This document shows positions 1 to 6,996 of a stretch of 6,997 nt of DNA, in pieces. This stretch comes from an uncultured Porphyromonas sp. (lineage in GTDB: Bacteria > Bacteroidota > Bacteroidia > Bacteroidales > Porphyromonadaceae). Location: the NCBI GenBank assembly GCA_900548415.1, contig URKO01000061.1, positions 1 through 6,997 on the forward strand. Reading direction: 5' to 3'. A program made the position numbers and the translations under genes. Position 1 is the first letter of the stretch. Each line of letters begins with the position of its first letter. The notes below the pieces were generated by a model. It ran no database searches. It was not told the DNA's origin and saw only the letters and a list, made by a program, of their open reading frames with translations.

Positions 1-54
1 AGGTCCAGGAGAGCTCACCACCGCAAATACGGGGAAATATAATTCCAATCGGAT

Positions 55-126
55 GAAAATCCATTTTCATACGGGAGAAAATCCATTTTCATGGGTAAGA
101 AAATCCATTTTCATGGGCATGAAAAT
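55..126. repeat. Tandem array of 22-bp near-palindromic repeats (3 full units plus a partial)
   Basis: The 16-base core GAAAATCCATTTTCAT occurs identically at 55-70, 77-92 and 99-114, and its first six bases recur at 121-126. Each copy starts exactly 22 bp after the last. The six-base spacers differ (ACGGGA, GGGTAA, GGGCAT) but keep G-rich character. Each core is an inverted repeat, GAAAAT-CC-ATTTTC; in the first copy it extends to a perfect 8-bp arm (53-60 against 63-70). Bases 33-54 fit the same 22-bp phase with about 12 of 20 matches, so they may be a decayed unit. The array lies about 115 bp upstream of the barrel-protein start. It could be a phased protein-binding site or part of a dispersed intergenic repeat family. 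The spacers are far too short for a CRISPR array. Confidence 0.9.
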
Positions 127-130
127 AGTT

Positions 131-151
131 GATCACCCCGAGGGGGCGATC
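131..151. other. Intergenic hairpin in the barrel-gene leader
   Basis: GATCACCCC (131-139) pairs with GGGGCGATC (143-151) around a three-base GAG loop. There is one A-C mismatch (135/147) on the plus strand. In minus-strand RNA the same position becomes a G-U wobble, so the stem is fully paired in that direction and is followed by AACTATTTTC, only a weak U tract. It could be a terminator for a leftward transcript or a leader structure. The orientation bias makes the first slightly more attractive, but no leftward gene is seen here to need it. Confidence 0.35.
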
Positions 152-159
152 GATAAGGT

Positions 160-170
160 GGGTATTACCC
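160..170. promoter_or_regulatory. Possible operator-like palindrome GGGTATTACCC
   Basis: This is a perfect inverted repeat with 5-bp arms (GGGTA and TACCC) around a single T, about 70 bp upstream of the barrel-gene start. It sits directly before TATATTGG (172-179), which is one mismatch from the Bacteroidota -7 consensus TAnnTTTG. No matching -33 TTTG element lies at the usual spacing. An operator overlapping a promoter is one reading; an 11-bp palindrome can also arise by chance. Confidence 0.2.
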
Positions 171-240
171 TTATATTGGTATTGCGTATCTTCTGAAAGA
201 TTCCGACCTTTGCCCCCGATAATCACATATACCACTAAAC

Positions 241-822
241 ATGAAGAGACTATTCACACTTTTCGCTGGGATACTAGCCCTCCTCTGGAGCTGCAGCTCT
301 CTACAGGCACAGACCACAACGGACGAGCACGAAGACCACGCATCGTGGTTTGTGGGCGGTGTCGCCAGCTTTTGGGTTAATAGCGATGCCAAGACGACGT
401 CGCTAGAGTTTCATCCTGAGCTAGGTTACTTCTTCAACGACACGTGGGCCGTGGGACTGATGGCTGGATATGGACTGAAGTCGCAAGAGACGGCTAGCCA
501 GAAGGCGCTACAGCACGAGTTCTCGCTCTCACCTTTCGTCCGCTACTACTACCTACACAGAGGCCCCTTCAACCTCTATCTAGACGGCAATGTCGGCTAC
601 AGCTATGAGAAACAGGGCGAACATAGTCACCAGGGCTTTGAGGTGGGCTTGCGTCCAGGCGCTTGTCTAGACCTTGCTGAGGGACTGTGTCTCTGTATGC
701 GTCTGGGCTTCCTAGGCTATCGCAAGAGCTTCCATGGTGATGAGCCTGGCGTGCCTTCAAATGGATTCGGACTTTCCTTCACACCAGAGCATCTGATGGT
801 CGGATTGGAGCTCGAGTTTTAG
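241..822 (+). CDS. Small outer-membrane beta-barrel protein (porin-family, OMP_b-brl-like)
   Basis: The 193-residue product starts with a clear Sec signal peptide: basic KR at residues 2-3, a hydrophobic core at 4-17 and a likely signal peptidase I site after LQA (about residue 23). Cys18 follows L-W-S, a poor lipobox, so a lipoprotein is less likely. The mature part alternates aromatic and polar stretches typical of amphipathic beta strands, for example [19 protein letters not shown] near residues 60-78 and [20 protein letters not shown] near 98-117. It ends in Phe (LELEF), as outer-membrane barrels do. The size suits an eight-stranded barrel. The pattern 'G-Y-F-x-N-D-x-W-A-V-G' is common in Bacteroidota porin-family proteins. 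The ligand or role cannot be read from the sequence. The ATG at 241 has no Shine-Dalgarno sequence, as is normal in this phylum. The gene stands alone on its strand behind a repeat-rich leader, and its TAG stop overlaps the stop of the convergent engB gene. Confidence 0.85.
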   Translation: MKRLFTLFAGILALLWSCSSLQAQTTTDEHEDHASWFVGGVASFWVNSDAKTTSLEFHPELGYFFNDTWAVGLMAGYGLKSQETASQKALQHEFSLSPFVRYYYLHRGPFNLYLDGNVGYSYEKQGEHSHQGFEVGLRPGACLDLAEGLCLCMRLGFLGYRKSFHGDEPGVPSNGFGLSFTPEHLMVGLELEF

Positions 823-1430
823 CTCTCCTGCTCAGCTATCATACGGTTGAGCTGATCAATATAATCGAGGAGTTCGTCACGCCCCATGCCAGTCGACGCA
901 CTGGTCACGAAAAGGGGCGGTAGCTCCTCCCAATCTTCTAGTAGACGAGATTGGTAAGCCTCTACAGCCTCCCGCTGTACCTGCTTGCCGATCTTGTCTG
1001 CTTTGGTGAAGACGATACTGAAGGGGATGCCTTTTTCGCCCATCTCGTTGATAAACTCGAGGTCGATGCGCTGTGGCTCATGGCGTATGTCCACGAGGAC
1101 GAAGAGATTGACTAAGGCCTCGCGCTTAGAGACATACTGGGTGATCAGCTTGCGAAACTGCTCTCGCTGCTCGAGGCTCCGACGTGCATAGCCGTAGCCG
1201 GGCAGGTCCACGAGATGCCACGACTCATTGATGAGGAAGTGGTTGATGAGCTGCGTCTTACCAGGCTTTTGCGAGGTCATCGCTAGCCCTTTGTGCCCGG
1301 TGAGCATATTGATGAGCGAGGACTTGCCCACGTTGGAGCGCCCGATGAAGGCGTACTCGGGGAGGGTGCTTTGGGGGCAGGACTTTACTGAAGGACTGCT
1401 CTGTACGAAGGTGGCGGAGTGTATTAACAT
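819..1430 (-). CDS. engB: Ribosome biogenesis GTP-binding protein EngB (YsxC/YihA)
   Basis: This is a 203-residue TRAFAC-class GTPase of normal family length. All G motifs are visible: G1 GRSNVGKS at residues 30-37, G2 Thr59 in PGKTQ, G3 DLPG at 75-78 followed by the EngB-typical YGYA, G4 TKAD at 141-144, and G5 SAS at 176-178. The wording around G1 and G3 is diagnostic for EngB rather than Era or Der. In E. coli and Bacillus subtilis this cytoplasmic protein is needed for late assembly of the large ribosomal subunit and is usually essential. The ATG at 1430 leaves the usual short N-terminal strand (about 29 residues) before G1. It is the last gene of the minus-strand block, 38 bp after the HD-domain gene, so it probably depends on transcription from upstream. 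Its TAA stop at 819-821 overlaps the TAG stop of the convergent barrel gene. Confidence 0.96.
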   Translation of the reverse strand: MLIHSATFVQSSPSVKSCPQSTLPEYAFIGRSNVGKSSLINMLTGHKGLAMTSQKPGKTQLINHFLINESWHLVDLPGYGYARRSLEQREQFRKLITQYVSKREALVNLFVLVDIRHEPQRIDLEFINEMGEKGIPFSIVFTKADKIGKQVQREAVEAYQSRLLEDWEELPPLFVTSASTGMGRDELLDYIDQLNRMIAEQES

Positions 1431-1468
1431 TGTGGGTTTGGGTCTTGGTGGATGAATGGATAGGTGCT

Positions 1469-2029
1469 TTAGACTAATGTGCTGGGCACCTGAAACTGCT
1501 TGTGCATCTCATCGAAGCGAGCTAGAGAGACGGCGCCATACTTGGCGAGTGAGGCGCGTACCTTCTCTAGGGGCTTCTGATGCTCTAGCTGGGTCTTGGA
1601 GTAAAACTTATCGGCATAGCAGATGACCCGCTCCTCGATGCTCTGGGGCATATAGAGGCGGTCGGTCGGGAGATCTAGCCCCCGAGCGCGAATGGTCTCG
1701 CTATCTAGTCCTGTGCCGGTGTGGCGCTCGGCAACCTGCGCATGACGCTCCAGACCTAGCTCGCGTAGTAGCTGGCCACCAAGGTAGCCGTGCCGTAAGT
1801 AGGGCTCGGTGCCGTAGCAACCGATCGTGGGGGCGTCGGTGAGGTAGATGCCGATGTCGTGGAGCATGGCTCCCTCGTAGACAAATCGCTCATCGCACGC
1901 TAGCTCGGGGTGCTGATGTACAACCTCAAGCGCCAACTCGGCAACCTGCTGGCTGTGGGTCAGTAGGATGCGGTAGCCGAGCGTGTCGGTAGGGTAGTAA
2001 CGCTCGATGATCTGTATGGGGTCAATCAT
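1469..2029 (-). CDS. HD-domain (HDIG-type) phosphohydrolase
   Basis: This 186-residue soluble protein has no signal peptide or membrane segment. The metal-binding set of an HD phosphohydrolase is complete: His25, the HD pair His57-Asp58 in MLHDIGIY, His80, His103 (AERHTG) and Asp140 in CYADKFYSK. The extra histidines between HD and the last Asp suggest a two-metal HD site, as in HDIG-type enzymes acting on phosphate mono- or diesters of nucleotides. The substrate is not known from sequence. It resembles the short uncharacterised HD proteins common in Bacteroidota. Its ATG (2027-2029) lies inside the end of the upstream macroglobulin gene, whose TGA occupies 2022-2024; the 8-bp overlap suggests translational coupling. 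engB follows 38 bp downstream. The fixed association of unrelated functions looks like operon economy, not a pathway. Confidence 0.87.
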   Translation of the reverse strand: MIDPIQIIERYYPTDTLGYRILLTHSQQVAELALEVVHQHPELACDERFVYEGAMLHDIGIYLTDAPTIGCYGTEPYLRHGYLGGQLLRELGLERHAQVAERHTGTGLDSETIRARGLDLPTDRLYMPQSIEERVICYADKFYSKTQLEHQKPLEKVRASLAKYGAVSLARFDEMHKQFQVPSTLV

Positions 2030-5000
2030 TTGCTATTACGATGTAAGGGGTTGGCATAGCGGTCTGTGCGGAGTACTCGGTGGCGTAAGCGCACTGAGCC
2101 TGCGTGATACCACGCTGGTAGATGCCTGGGCGTACCACGCTCTGCTCGTAGCTGATCTCGTAGGAGCCACGGAGTAGACTATTAATATGGTATATCTGCG
2201 CATAGTGGCGTGCCTCGACATAGTAGCCTAGGCCACCCTGCCACTCGTAGTGACTGAGCTGCTCTAGTGGCTCGCAACATGCGGGACGCATATCTCGTAT
2301 GGTGACGAAGTCTAGGTCACGACGTGTGGTGATGCGAAGCTTCGTGATGAGGATCGTCCCGACGGTGAGCTTTTCGCCAGACTGGATGGGACGCTCTTGC
2401 AGTTGACCGTTGATCTCTTCACGAACGTAAGTCTTGCTCTCGATCATCAGTTCACCTTGCCGCTCGGCAACTTCGCTAAGTGGCTTCTCGCCAACGCTTA
2501 GGATGCCACCCCAGAGGATAGCTTGCGGGTCGCTGTGTGTGATGACGATGCTACCCGTGCGGTCTAGCTGGCTAGGCTTGTATTGTAGTCCGCAGTAGGA
2601 GTCGGTCTCAATGCGCTCGGTCGTACCATCGGCAAGAGGTATGGAGATGGTCACCTGGTCGTGCGTAGCCGTTTCCCCAGCGTTGTCCTCTAGGAGCGTG
2701 AGCAGTAGCTCTAGCTGCGTGAGGTTGGAGGCGCGCAGATTGGTGCGTAGGTACTCCATCGCCCAGCGACGCATCTGCTGTACTGTGTCGGGATAGAGAC
2801 CTAGCAGCTCGAAGAGCTCGATAGTCTCTCGCTGTAGCGACATAGAGCGGTCTCGCCAGAAGTAACCGCCAACGAGGGTGTTGGCAAAGAAAGCTCCCTG
2901 AGCCACTTCGTACGATAGATGGTCATGCAGAATCTCGGCGAGCTGTCGTGCTTGCGCTATGTTGCCCTGCTTGTAGAGCGTGTAGGCTGCTTGCGGTAGG
3001 GCGTAGAGGGGGAGCTGCTGCGCCTCCTTGACGAGGAGTGGCGTGAGGTAGTCGACGAGTGCCTTCGTGGTCGGCTCTTTTTGCAGATCCCTAGCGTCAC
3101 GCCAGCGGTAGGAGAGGTAGAGCCACTCGGCACCCCACGCGGGGAGGGTAGGCTGTCGCTTGCTCTTGGCTAGCTCTTTCTTCATCTCTTGCATCTGCTT
3201 GGTCGTGGTGCGGTCGTAAGCCTGCCATCCACGGGAAAGCATAGAGGTTATCTCAAGGTTTGGCTCTAGCTCACTGACCGCTGCGAGGTAGTCGAGGATG
3301 AGCGGCGTGAGGTAAGAGGAGCTAGGCATGTCGGGGTACCACGACCAGTCTCCCGAACTGGTCTGTAGGTTGCTCAGCTGCGCTATGTCCTTAGTAGCGG
3401 TGCGCTTATTGGGCGCCTTGAAGAGTGTCCAGAGCTGTTCCTGCGCACCATCGAGCCACCGCTCGGTAGCACGCCAAGGAGTCTCGTCTAGCGGTAGGAG
3501 TGTGGTCTCACGGTTGCTGGTCAACTTGTTGGCACCCTCGGTTGCTTTCGCCTGAGCTTGTGCCTGAACCCACTGAGCTATCTCCGGCTGGCGTAGCAGT
3601 TGCTGCGTGCGGGTCAAGGTGTAGATGCGGAGAACCGTATTGATAGCGTCTCGCTCCTCATTGTTAAAGAGGATCGGCAGTTGCTGCAGAGCGAAGTAAC
3701 GTGGATTGCTCCAGAGCTGTAAGTGTAGCGAAGCTGACGGATCGCTTGCCTGCCCGAGCAACGCGCTGAGCGGGTAGGAGTAGCTCGCCTGCTTGTCCCA
3801 AGCGAAGGGAATGCTCTCGACGGTGCGTACCGTCGCTGGCTGTACGGGGATGACGTACTCCTCGCCATCGCTAAGTGAGCCGCTGACGAAGTAGACCTGC
3901 ACCCGCAGTGCCGAGAGATCAGACAGAGCGGGTAGGGCGATGGCGTAGGGCGTCACGCCACTAGCGGGAACGGTGAGAGCCAGCTCCCGTATGCCGTCGG
4001 CAAGCGGTGTAGCCGTGCTGTCCGCCGCCAGAGCATCGTAGAGCACTAGTCGAAGGTTGCCACGGAGCGGCTCCTCGGTGAGGTTGCGAATCGCCCCCGT
4101 CAGGTAAGCTTGGTCTCCCTGCATGAGGAAGCGTGGTTGCAGCGTCTCGACCATCAGCTGGCGGTAGCTCTTGATGTCGGCCGTTGCGGCGCAGTCCGTC
4201 AGTCGGCTGTCGTAGCCAAAGAGCGCAAGGCGATAGCTGGAGAGCGCTTCGGGCATCTTGCCCGTAAAGGTGACAACGCCCTCGTCGTCGGTGTAGAGGT
4301 CCGCTAGGAAGAAGGCGGTCTGAGAGAAGTCCTTCCGCAAAATAGGCGCGATGCTGGTGACCACCTCCTCGTCTAGTCTGTTTTCGCTCATATCTTCCAC
4401 TAAGACTTCATCATTAGCTAGCCCCATCACTTCACCCTCTAGGAAGGCGCTCTTAGAAACACCCCTCACTAAAACACCTGCTCTAGCACCATAAATCATT
4501 GACGAGTAGTCCTCTAGACCGAATCGGAAGCAGGGGTTCAGACTGACAGCCTGCAGGTAGAGCGGTATGTATTGAGCCAAGCGATCGATGCTGTGCGAAC
4601 GTAGGCTCTCCAAGGCAGCGTCATACATCCACGCCATAACGGGGATGCGACGCGCCGGCGTGCCATCGCTGTAGGTGAGGCGAGCTTGCCATGTGTGGGT
4701 CTCGCCAGCGAGGAGCTTGTCGGGTATCTCGATCCACGAGAGTTGCAGGGTCGGCTGGTCAGCCGTATAGCGATACTCGAAGCTCTGAGAGGTGTAGCGT
4801 CCGTCGCGTACGCAGTACAGCTCTATGCGGATCTGCCCCTTGGGGTCGACACTCTTGGGAAGCGTTGGCTGCCAGCGTCCCACCTGCTGGGCAGGGAGCG
4901 CGGGAAGCTGTCCGTAGATAGCGGGCTGGTCTACCGTATTGATGACGTAGTAGATCGACTGCTCGCTCTCGTTGCTGGCGTAGTATATCGTAGGTGCGCC

Positions 5001-6938
5001 ACCTCGTGGATATTCCTCCGAGGGCGAAGCTGCCCAGAGCGTACTTTGTATCGGTAGACGCTTGTCACGCTCTGCAAAGAGGACAATCTCTTGCTCTTCC
5101 TTTAGCGTCTCGCCCGTCTTATCGTGATAAATGTAAGTCAAGCGGTAAGAACCCGAAGGTAGTCGAAGCCACTCAGCGGGCAGGTGCTGCTTCTCGTTGG
5201 CTGGCACCTCCACCGACCAAGAGCTTGTCGTATCAGCGAGCGAGGTGAGTCGTAGCTCTAGCATCGTGGCTATGGGAGCTTCGTCATCGTTGGTCACACG
5301 AATGGTAAAAGTCTCTGCCCCCTCCTTGAAGAAGGTCTCCGCCCCCTCGTATTCCATAGATACAGGTGTCGAGCCGATCCAAATAGATCGCTCTAGTCGC
5401 TGCGTCTCGCCACTAGGCGCCGTGATGGTTACCTCTATATGGTAGGTGTGTAGGCTCCAAGGATGCGGGTTCTGACGCATAGCCTCGGTGCGTAAGTCTG
5501 AGAGGGTAATCGGAAACTCAAAGCTCCCATCCTGCTCATTGATCTGGAGCGTGCCAGAGGTGAGTAATTGATCGGGAACATCCTCACCGAACCACCAGTT
5601 TCTATAGCTTCCCGTCACGCTGTAGGTTATAGAAGCCTCTGTGAGCGGATAGCCGCTGTAAGTCATCGCAGAGCCACGGACGGAGATCGTGTCTTCCAGC
5701 TTCATCGCCACCTCGGGTAGCCTCAAGGCACCCTTAAAGCTCGGACGCTTATACTCCGCTACGTGAATGGTCGTCGTATTGTCAGCGAAATCATCTAGAT
5801 CGCTATCACAAGAGACCACGATGGTGTAGTAGCCCGTCATCGCCTCTTTGGGCAGCTGGAGGGTCGTATGAAGACGTCCCCACTGATCAGTCTGGACTAT
5901 GATAGAGTCGATCGTGTCGCCCTGTGGCGTGTATAGTTTGATGGTCAGGTCAAGCTTGGGCAACACCGTCGCTTGCTTCGGGTCGTAGCCCCTTCGGTAA
6001 GCGACAGCGTAAAGCTCTATCGCATCACCCAGCTCGTAGATACTTCTATCGGTCTGTAGGAATGCCGTGCTGACTGGCTTGGGTAGCTGAAACGAACTCT
6101 CCTCACCACGGTAGCCATACCAATCGTTACATAATGGCAAGAGCAACCGATGGTCTGCACTCTCCACTAGAAAAGCTTCAGCACGCTCCCGCTTCGCCGG
6201 CCGAGGTGTTGCAAAGATACCGAGCTTGTCGGGTGTTCGCTTGCCAATCTTGTCCAGTGTAGGCTGGTAGTTCGAGTGCCACCCTGAGCGCTTGTCTCCA
6301 TAGCTCCACAGCTGTATGGGCGCCGTCTGGGCCTGCCCCGTGAGGGCATTCAGCAGTTGAGTTGTTCCGTTGCCTAGATCCAGCGTCCATAGGTCGCTTA
6401 CGGTGCAGTCGTAAGCAAGGGTGTTCGTCTGCTTCACGTACTTTATCTGTTTTGCTTCAGCTGTGCGATGAGAGACTACTTGCAGGCGATAGTGTCCCGT
6501 GGGCAAGGAGGGAAGCTCTATCGAGTCGCTTTGTAGCGCCATCGCCTCTAGACCTTGCTTCCCCTGATGTGTGTGACTCCAGACGAGCTTGGCTTGCTTG
6601 GGAATTGTGTTTCTTTCCGCCTTGATAGCGTCTTGTGGCGTAAGCGCAAAGAGCTTGAGCTCTAGTCGCTCCACATTGGCCAGCTTCATCTTTACCATTC
6701 CCCGATGGTCGGCTAGGATAAAGCTAGTCAAAGCGATGTCTTCCTCTGGCGTAAACAGTCGATCGCGGATATCCTGACAGAACTCAGGGTACTTGCCCTG
6801 CTTGTCTAGCCACTCCAGGTAAGGCGTGATGAAGTGGTAAGCATGCAGAGGGTCAGAGCCGTTGGCATAGTAGTAGAAGAAGAGTCGCTTGTATATCTCC
6901 ATCGTCTCAAGGTGCATCTGCTGGCTCTGCTTGAGTAA
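2022..6938 (-). CDS. Alpha-2-macroglobulin family protein, thioester-less, 5'-truncated by contig end
   Basis: The genuine part is 1,638 residues with no N-terminus. The open frame continues to an ATG at 6995, but residues 1-19 of that 1,657-residue frame are adapter sequence; numbering below uses that frame. After an alpha-helical start (about 20-80) comes an MG1-like strand region (about 90-190). An MG2 domain opens with TDRSIYELGD at 315, the classic macroglobulin wording. Further MG domains follow, then an acidic bait-like linker (833-888) and the A2M/MG7 domain (FFLADLYTDDEGVVTF from 895). The alpha/alpha-toroid thioester domain spans about 1060-1480, with SGDWSWYPDM near 1213. A C-terminal receptor-binding-like MG domain (DMRPACCEPLEQLS near 1565) ends the protein. 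The thioester CxEQ is absent: LPILF-NNEE-RDAI lies where it should be (1111-1114). Family members trap proteases in the periplasm or on the envelope. The lost 5' part should hold the signal or lipoprotein peptide. The HD-domain gene overlaps its stop codon. Confidence 0.93.
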   Translation of the reverse strand, partial: LLKQSQQMHLETMEIYKRLFFYYYANGSDPLHAYHFITPYLEWLDKQGKYPEFCQDIRDRLFTPEEDIALTSFILADHRGMVKMKLANVERLELKLFALTPQDAIKAERNTIPKQAKLVWSHTHQGKQGLEAMALQSDSIELPSLPTGHYRLQVVSHRTAEAKQIKYVKQTNTLAYDCTVSDLWTLDLGNGTTQLLNALTGQAQTAPIQLWSYGDKRSGWHSNYQPTLDKIGKRTPDKLGIFATPRPAKRERAEAFLVESADHRLLLPLCNDWYGYRGEESSFQLPKPVSTAFLQTDRSIYELGDAIELYAVAYRRGYDPKQATVLPKLDLTIKLYTPQGDTIDSIIVQTDQWGRLHTTLQLPKEAMTGYYTIVVSCDSDLDDFADNTTTIHVAEYKRPSFKGALRLPEVAMKLEDTISVRGSAMTYSGYPLTEASITYSVTGSYRNWWFGEDVPDQLLTSGTLQINEQDGSFEFPITLSDLRTEAMRQNPHPWSLHTYHIEVTITAPSGETQRLERSIWIGSTPVSMEYEGAETFFKEGAETFTIRVTNDDEAPIATMLELRLTSLADTTSSWSVEVPANEKQHLPAEWLRLPSGSYRLTYIYHDKTGETLKEEQEIVLFAERDKRLPIQSTLWAASPSEEYPRGGAPTIYYASNESEQSIYYVINTVDQPAIYGQLPALPAQQVGRWQPTLPKSVDPKGQIRIELYCVRDGRYTSQSFEYRYTADQPTLQLSWIEIPDKLLAGETHTWQARLTYSDGTPARRIPVMAWMYDAALESLRSHSIDRLAQYIPLYLQAVSLNPCFRFGLEDYSSMIYGARAGVLVRGVSKSAFLEGEVMGLANDEVLVEDMSENRLDEEVVTSIAPILRKDFSQTAFFLADLYTDDEGVVTFTGKMPEALSSYRLALFGYDSRLTDCAATADIKSYRQLMVETLQPRFLMQGDQAYLTGAIRNLTEEPLRGNLRLVLYDALAADSTATPLADGIRELALTVPASGVTPYAIALPALSDLSALRVQVYFVSGSLSDGEEYVIPVQPATVRTVESIPFAWDKQASYSYPLSALLGQASDPSASLHLQLWSNPRYFALQQLPILFNNEERDAINTVLRIYTLTRTQQLLRQPEIAQWVQAQAQAKATEGANKLTSNRETTLLPLDETPWRATERWLDGAQEQLWTLFKAPNKRTATKDIAQLSNLQTSSGDWSWYPDMPSSSYLTPLILDYLAAVSELEPNLEITSMLSRGWQAYDRTTTKQMQEMKKELAKSKRQPTLPAWGAEWLYLSYRWRDARDLQKEPTTKALVDYLTPLLVKEAQQLPLYALPQAAYTLYKQGNIAQARQLAEILHDHLSYEVAQGAFFANTLVGGYFWRDRSMSLQRETIELFELLGLYPDTVQQMRRWAMEYLRTNLRASNLTQLELLLTLLEDNAGETATHDQVTISIPLADGTTERIETDSYCGLQYKPSQLDRTGSIVITHSDPQAILWGGILSVGEKPLSEVAERQGELMIESKTYVREEINGQLQERPIQSGEKLTVGTILITKLRITTRRDLDFVTIRDMRPACCEPLEQLSHYEWQGGLGYYVEARHYAQIYHINSLLRGSYEISYEQSVVRPGIYQRGITQAQCAYATEYSAQTAMPTPYIVIAND
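3654..3665 (-). other. Degenerate thioester site in the macroglobulin protein (NNEE in place of CxEQ)
   Basis: In thioester-bearing macroglobulins a Cys-x-Glu-Gln sequence at the first helices of the toroid domain forms a reactive thioester. Here the matching place, between LPILF and RDAINTVLRIYTLT, encodes Asn-Asn-Glu-Glu (frame residues 1111-1114). Both the Cys and the Gln are missing, while the following helix and the later GDWSWYPDM motif are kept. No other CxEQ occurs in the protein; YCGLQ near the C-terminal third is not the motif. The alignment was made by eye. Confidence 0.7.
4332..4499 (-). other. Bait-region-like linker before the A2M/MG7 domain
   Basis: Frame residues 833-888 form a low-complexity, acidic stretch (for example EGEVMGLANDEVLVEDMSE) with scattered basic residues (R838, R844, K848, R873, R887, K888). 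It sits directly before the FFLADLYTDDEG start of the A2M domain, where the protease-sensitive bait region lies in this family. Codon choice shifts to A/T-ending codons (GCT, GGT, TTA, AGA, GAA): bases 4381-4500 are about 44% GC by hand count, against about 63% in one sampled coding line (3781-3840). The bait function is inferred from position and composition. Confidence 0.55.
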
Positions 6939-6996
6939 AGATCGGAAGAGCGTCGTGTAGGGAAAGAGTGTAGATCTCGGTGGTCGCCGTATCATT
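6939..6996. other. Illumina TruSeq universal (P5) adapter contamination
   Basis: The 58 bases starting AGATCGGAAGAGCGTCGTGT and ending CGCCGTATCATT match the full reverse complement of the TruSeq universal adapter as I know it. This is synthetic sequence left at the contig end. Read on the minus strand it encodes MIRRPPRSTLFPYTTLFRS, a well-known false N-terminus in databases, which here runs in frame into the macroglobulin gene. Genomic sequence therefore ends at about 6938; the final base 6997 is also suspect. Confidence 0.98.

Noticed and set aside
55..126. CRISPR array
   Set aside because: The repeats are 16 bp with 6-bp spacers; CRISPR spacers are normally about 25-40 bp, and no cas gene is present.
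172..179. Bacteroidota promoter -7 box TATATTGG for the barrel gene
   Set aside because: It has one mismatch to TAnnTTTG, and no TTG/TTTG element lies about 19-21 bp upstream, so I did not list it as a promoter.
53..196. A 47-codon plus-strand open frame starting inside the repeat array
   Set aside because: It is made largely of the 22-bp repeats, whose period is not a multiple of three. It has no recognisable protein signature, so it is most likely chance.
808..825. Bidirectional terminator at the convergent gene junction
   Set aside because: The stem is only 5 bp with an 8-base loop and no proper U tract in either direction.
4686..5057. Plus-strand open frame of 123 codons inside the macroglobulin gene
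   Set aside because: It is a shadow of a long, well-supported minus-strand gene in high-GC codons, with no recognisable domain. The same applies to the other plus-strand frames between 2600 and 6800.
6939..6995. Native N-terminus and start codon of the macroglobulin protein
   Set aside because: All 19 residues are encoded by adapter sequence. They show no signal peptide, which an exported macroglobulin needs.
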